A DNA stretch of 12,975 nucleotides from Candidatus Woesearchaeota archaeon. Lineage in GTDB: Archaea; Nanobdellota; Nanobdellia; Woesearchaeales; ARS49. Positions 12,540-12,975 of the stretch are shown one piece after another. Position numbers and translations under genes: made by a program. The stretch is taken from NCBI GenBank assembly GCA_030630695.1, contig DAOVMP010000001.1, forward strand, positions 1 to 12,975. The letters run 5' to 3'. The notes below the pieces were generated by a model. The model made no database searches and was not told where the DNA came from. It saw nothing but the letters and a program-made list of their open reading frames with translations. Position 1 is the first letter of the stretch. Each line of letters starts with the position of its first letter.

Positions 12540-12975
12540 TTATTTGAAAGGCTTTTCCACATAATTAGAAACTAAAGCAGATTTTTCTCTTAATTCTTTT
12601 TCAACCTGTTTTCTTGTCCTTTTAACACTAATAATTCTACTTAAATGATTACCTGTGCAAAAAACAGTGCCTTTATCAGGCATATCCAAAATCGTTGTTT
12701 TAAATTTTCTAAAACTCGATTGCTCTGAATTCTTTGGTTTTAACGTTTTAACCACTGCGCTCCCTCTAGGGATTTTCAAAGTGTAAACTGCCCAGCTAAA
12801 TTTTGGTTTTTTGATTTTCATTGACTTAATTTTTCCAAAAGTATTTTTAGTTAACGCCCGGAATTCTAATTCTGGCAGTGAAGGGAAACCTTTTGGTTTT
12901 GTCATTTCATGCATGTAAATTTTTTCTAATGTAGACCCTCCTATTCTTGGATTAATTTCTGAGAAATAAATTTTA
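12540..12975 (-). CDS. C-terminal part of a probable ATP-grasp enzyme (start beyond window)
   Basis: The frame stays open through the right edge, so the ATG at 12914 is internal rather than the start. I translated the upstream codons as KIYFSEINPRIGGSTLEKIY. EINPR is the metal-binding Glu-Asn motif of ATP-grasp enzymes, which use ATP to activate carboxylates for ligation. The remaining 124 residues fit the end of that fold: a beta-rich segment (WAVYTLKIPRGS), and a final LSRIISVKRTRKQVEKEL strand-helix unit like that closing many ATP-grasp domains. The substrate cannot be told from this fragment. The gene is on the same strand as proS and ends 39 bases before it. An alternative is a divergent ATP-grasp-like protein of unknown activity. 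Confidence 0.55.
   Translation of the reverse strand, partial: KIYFSEINPRIGGSTLEKIYMHEMTKPKGFPSLPELEFRALTKNTFGKIKSMKIKKPKFSWAVYTLKIPRGSAVVKTLKPKNSEQSSFRKFKTTILDMPDKGTVFCTGNHLSRIISVKRTRKQVEKELREKSALVSNYVEKPFK

Overview
The window looks like part of an AT-rich archaeal genome, most likely from the DPANN group (a Woesearchaeota/Pacearchaeota-like lineage; the phylum is an inference). Several things support this. The prolyl-tRNA synthetase is the archaeal/eukaryotic type, with a C-terminal zinc domain and a terminal Tyr. Most genes have a TATA box about 25-30 bases before the ATG and no Shine-Dalgarno site, which indicates leaderless transcripts. One small protein resembles domain 2 of elongation factor Tu and is of a kind seen in such genomes. 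The membrane and surface proteins have the low-complexity style common in these small-genome archaea.

Left part (1-4606, minus strand): one giant gene, open at the left edge, encodes a surface-anchored protein of at least 1535 residues. It has an N-terminal membrane anchor, a cadherin/Ig-like domain, further beta-rich segments, seven FG-GAP repeats that should form an integrin-alpha-like seven-bladed propeller, two small cysteine modules and a Pro/Thr-rich tail. It is not split by any stop codon.

Middle part (4607-10563): an accessory-looking block. It contains two unrecognised genes that converge and overlap by 14 bases (4782-5177 plus, 5164-6003 minus), a Hanks-type Ser/Thr kinase with a membrane segment and a TPR-like C-terminal half (6122-8614), an unrecognised helical protein (8893-9348), and a single-pass membrane protein with a Lys/Pro-rich cytoplasmic repeat region and a six-cysteine outer domain (9505-10563). 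Several promoters here carry inverted repeats that touch the TATA box, and a 16-base repeat is shared by two intergenic regions.

Right part (10600-12975, minus strand): housekeeping genes. In transcription order these are the end of a probable ATP-grasp enzyme (open at the right edge), proS, a 140-bp GC-rich multi-hairpin element that may be an RNA gene or a palindromic element, and the EF-Tu domain 2-like gene, which has its own TATA box and a clear Shine-Dalgarno site.

The strongest candidates for something undescribed are the structured element at 10907-11046, the inverted repeat flanking the TATA box at 4732-4757, and the grouping of a signalling kinase with lineage-specific surface and membrane proteins. 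No functional link among the middle genes is proven by the sequence.
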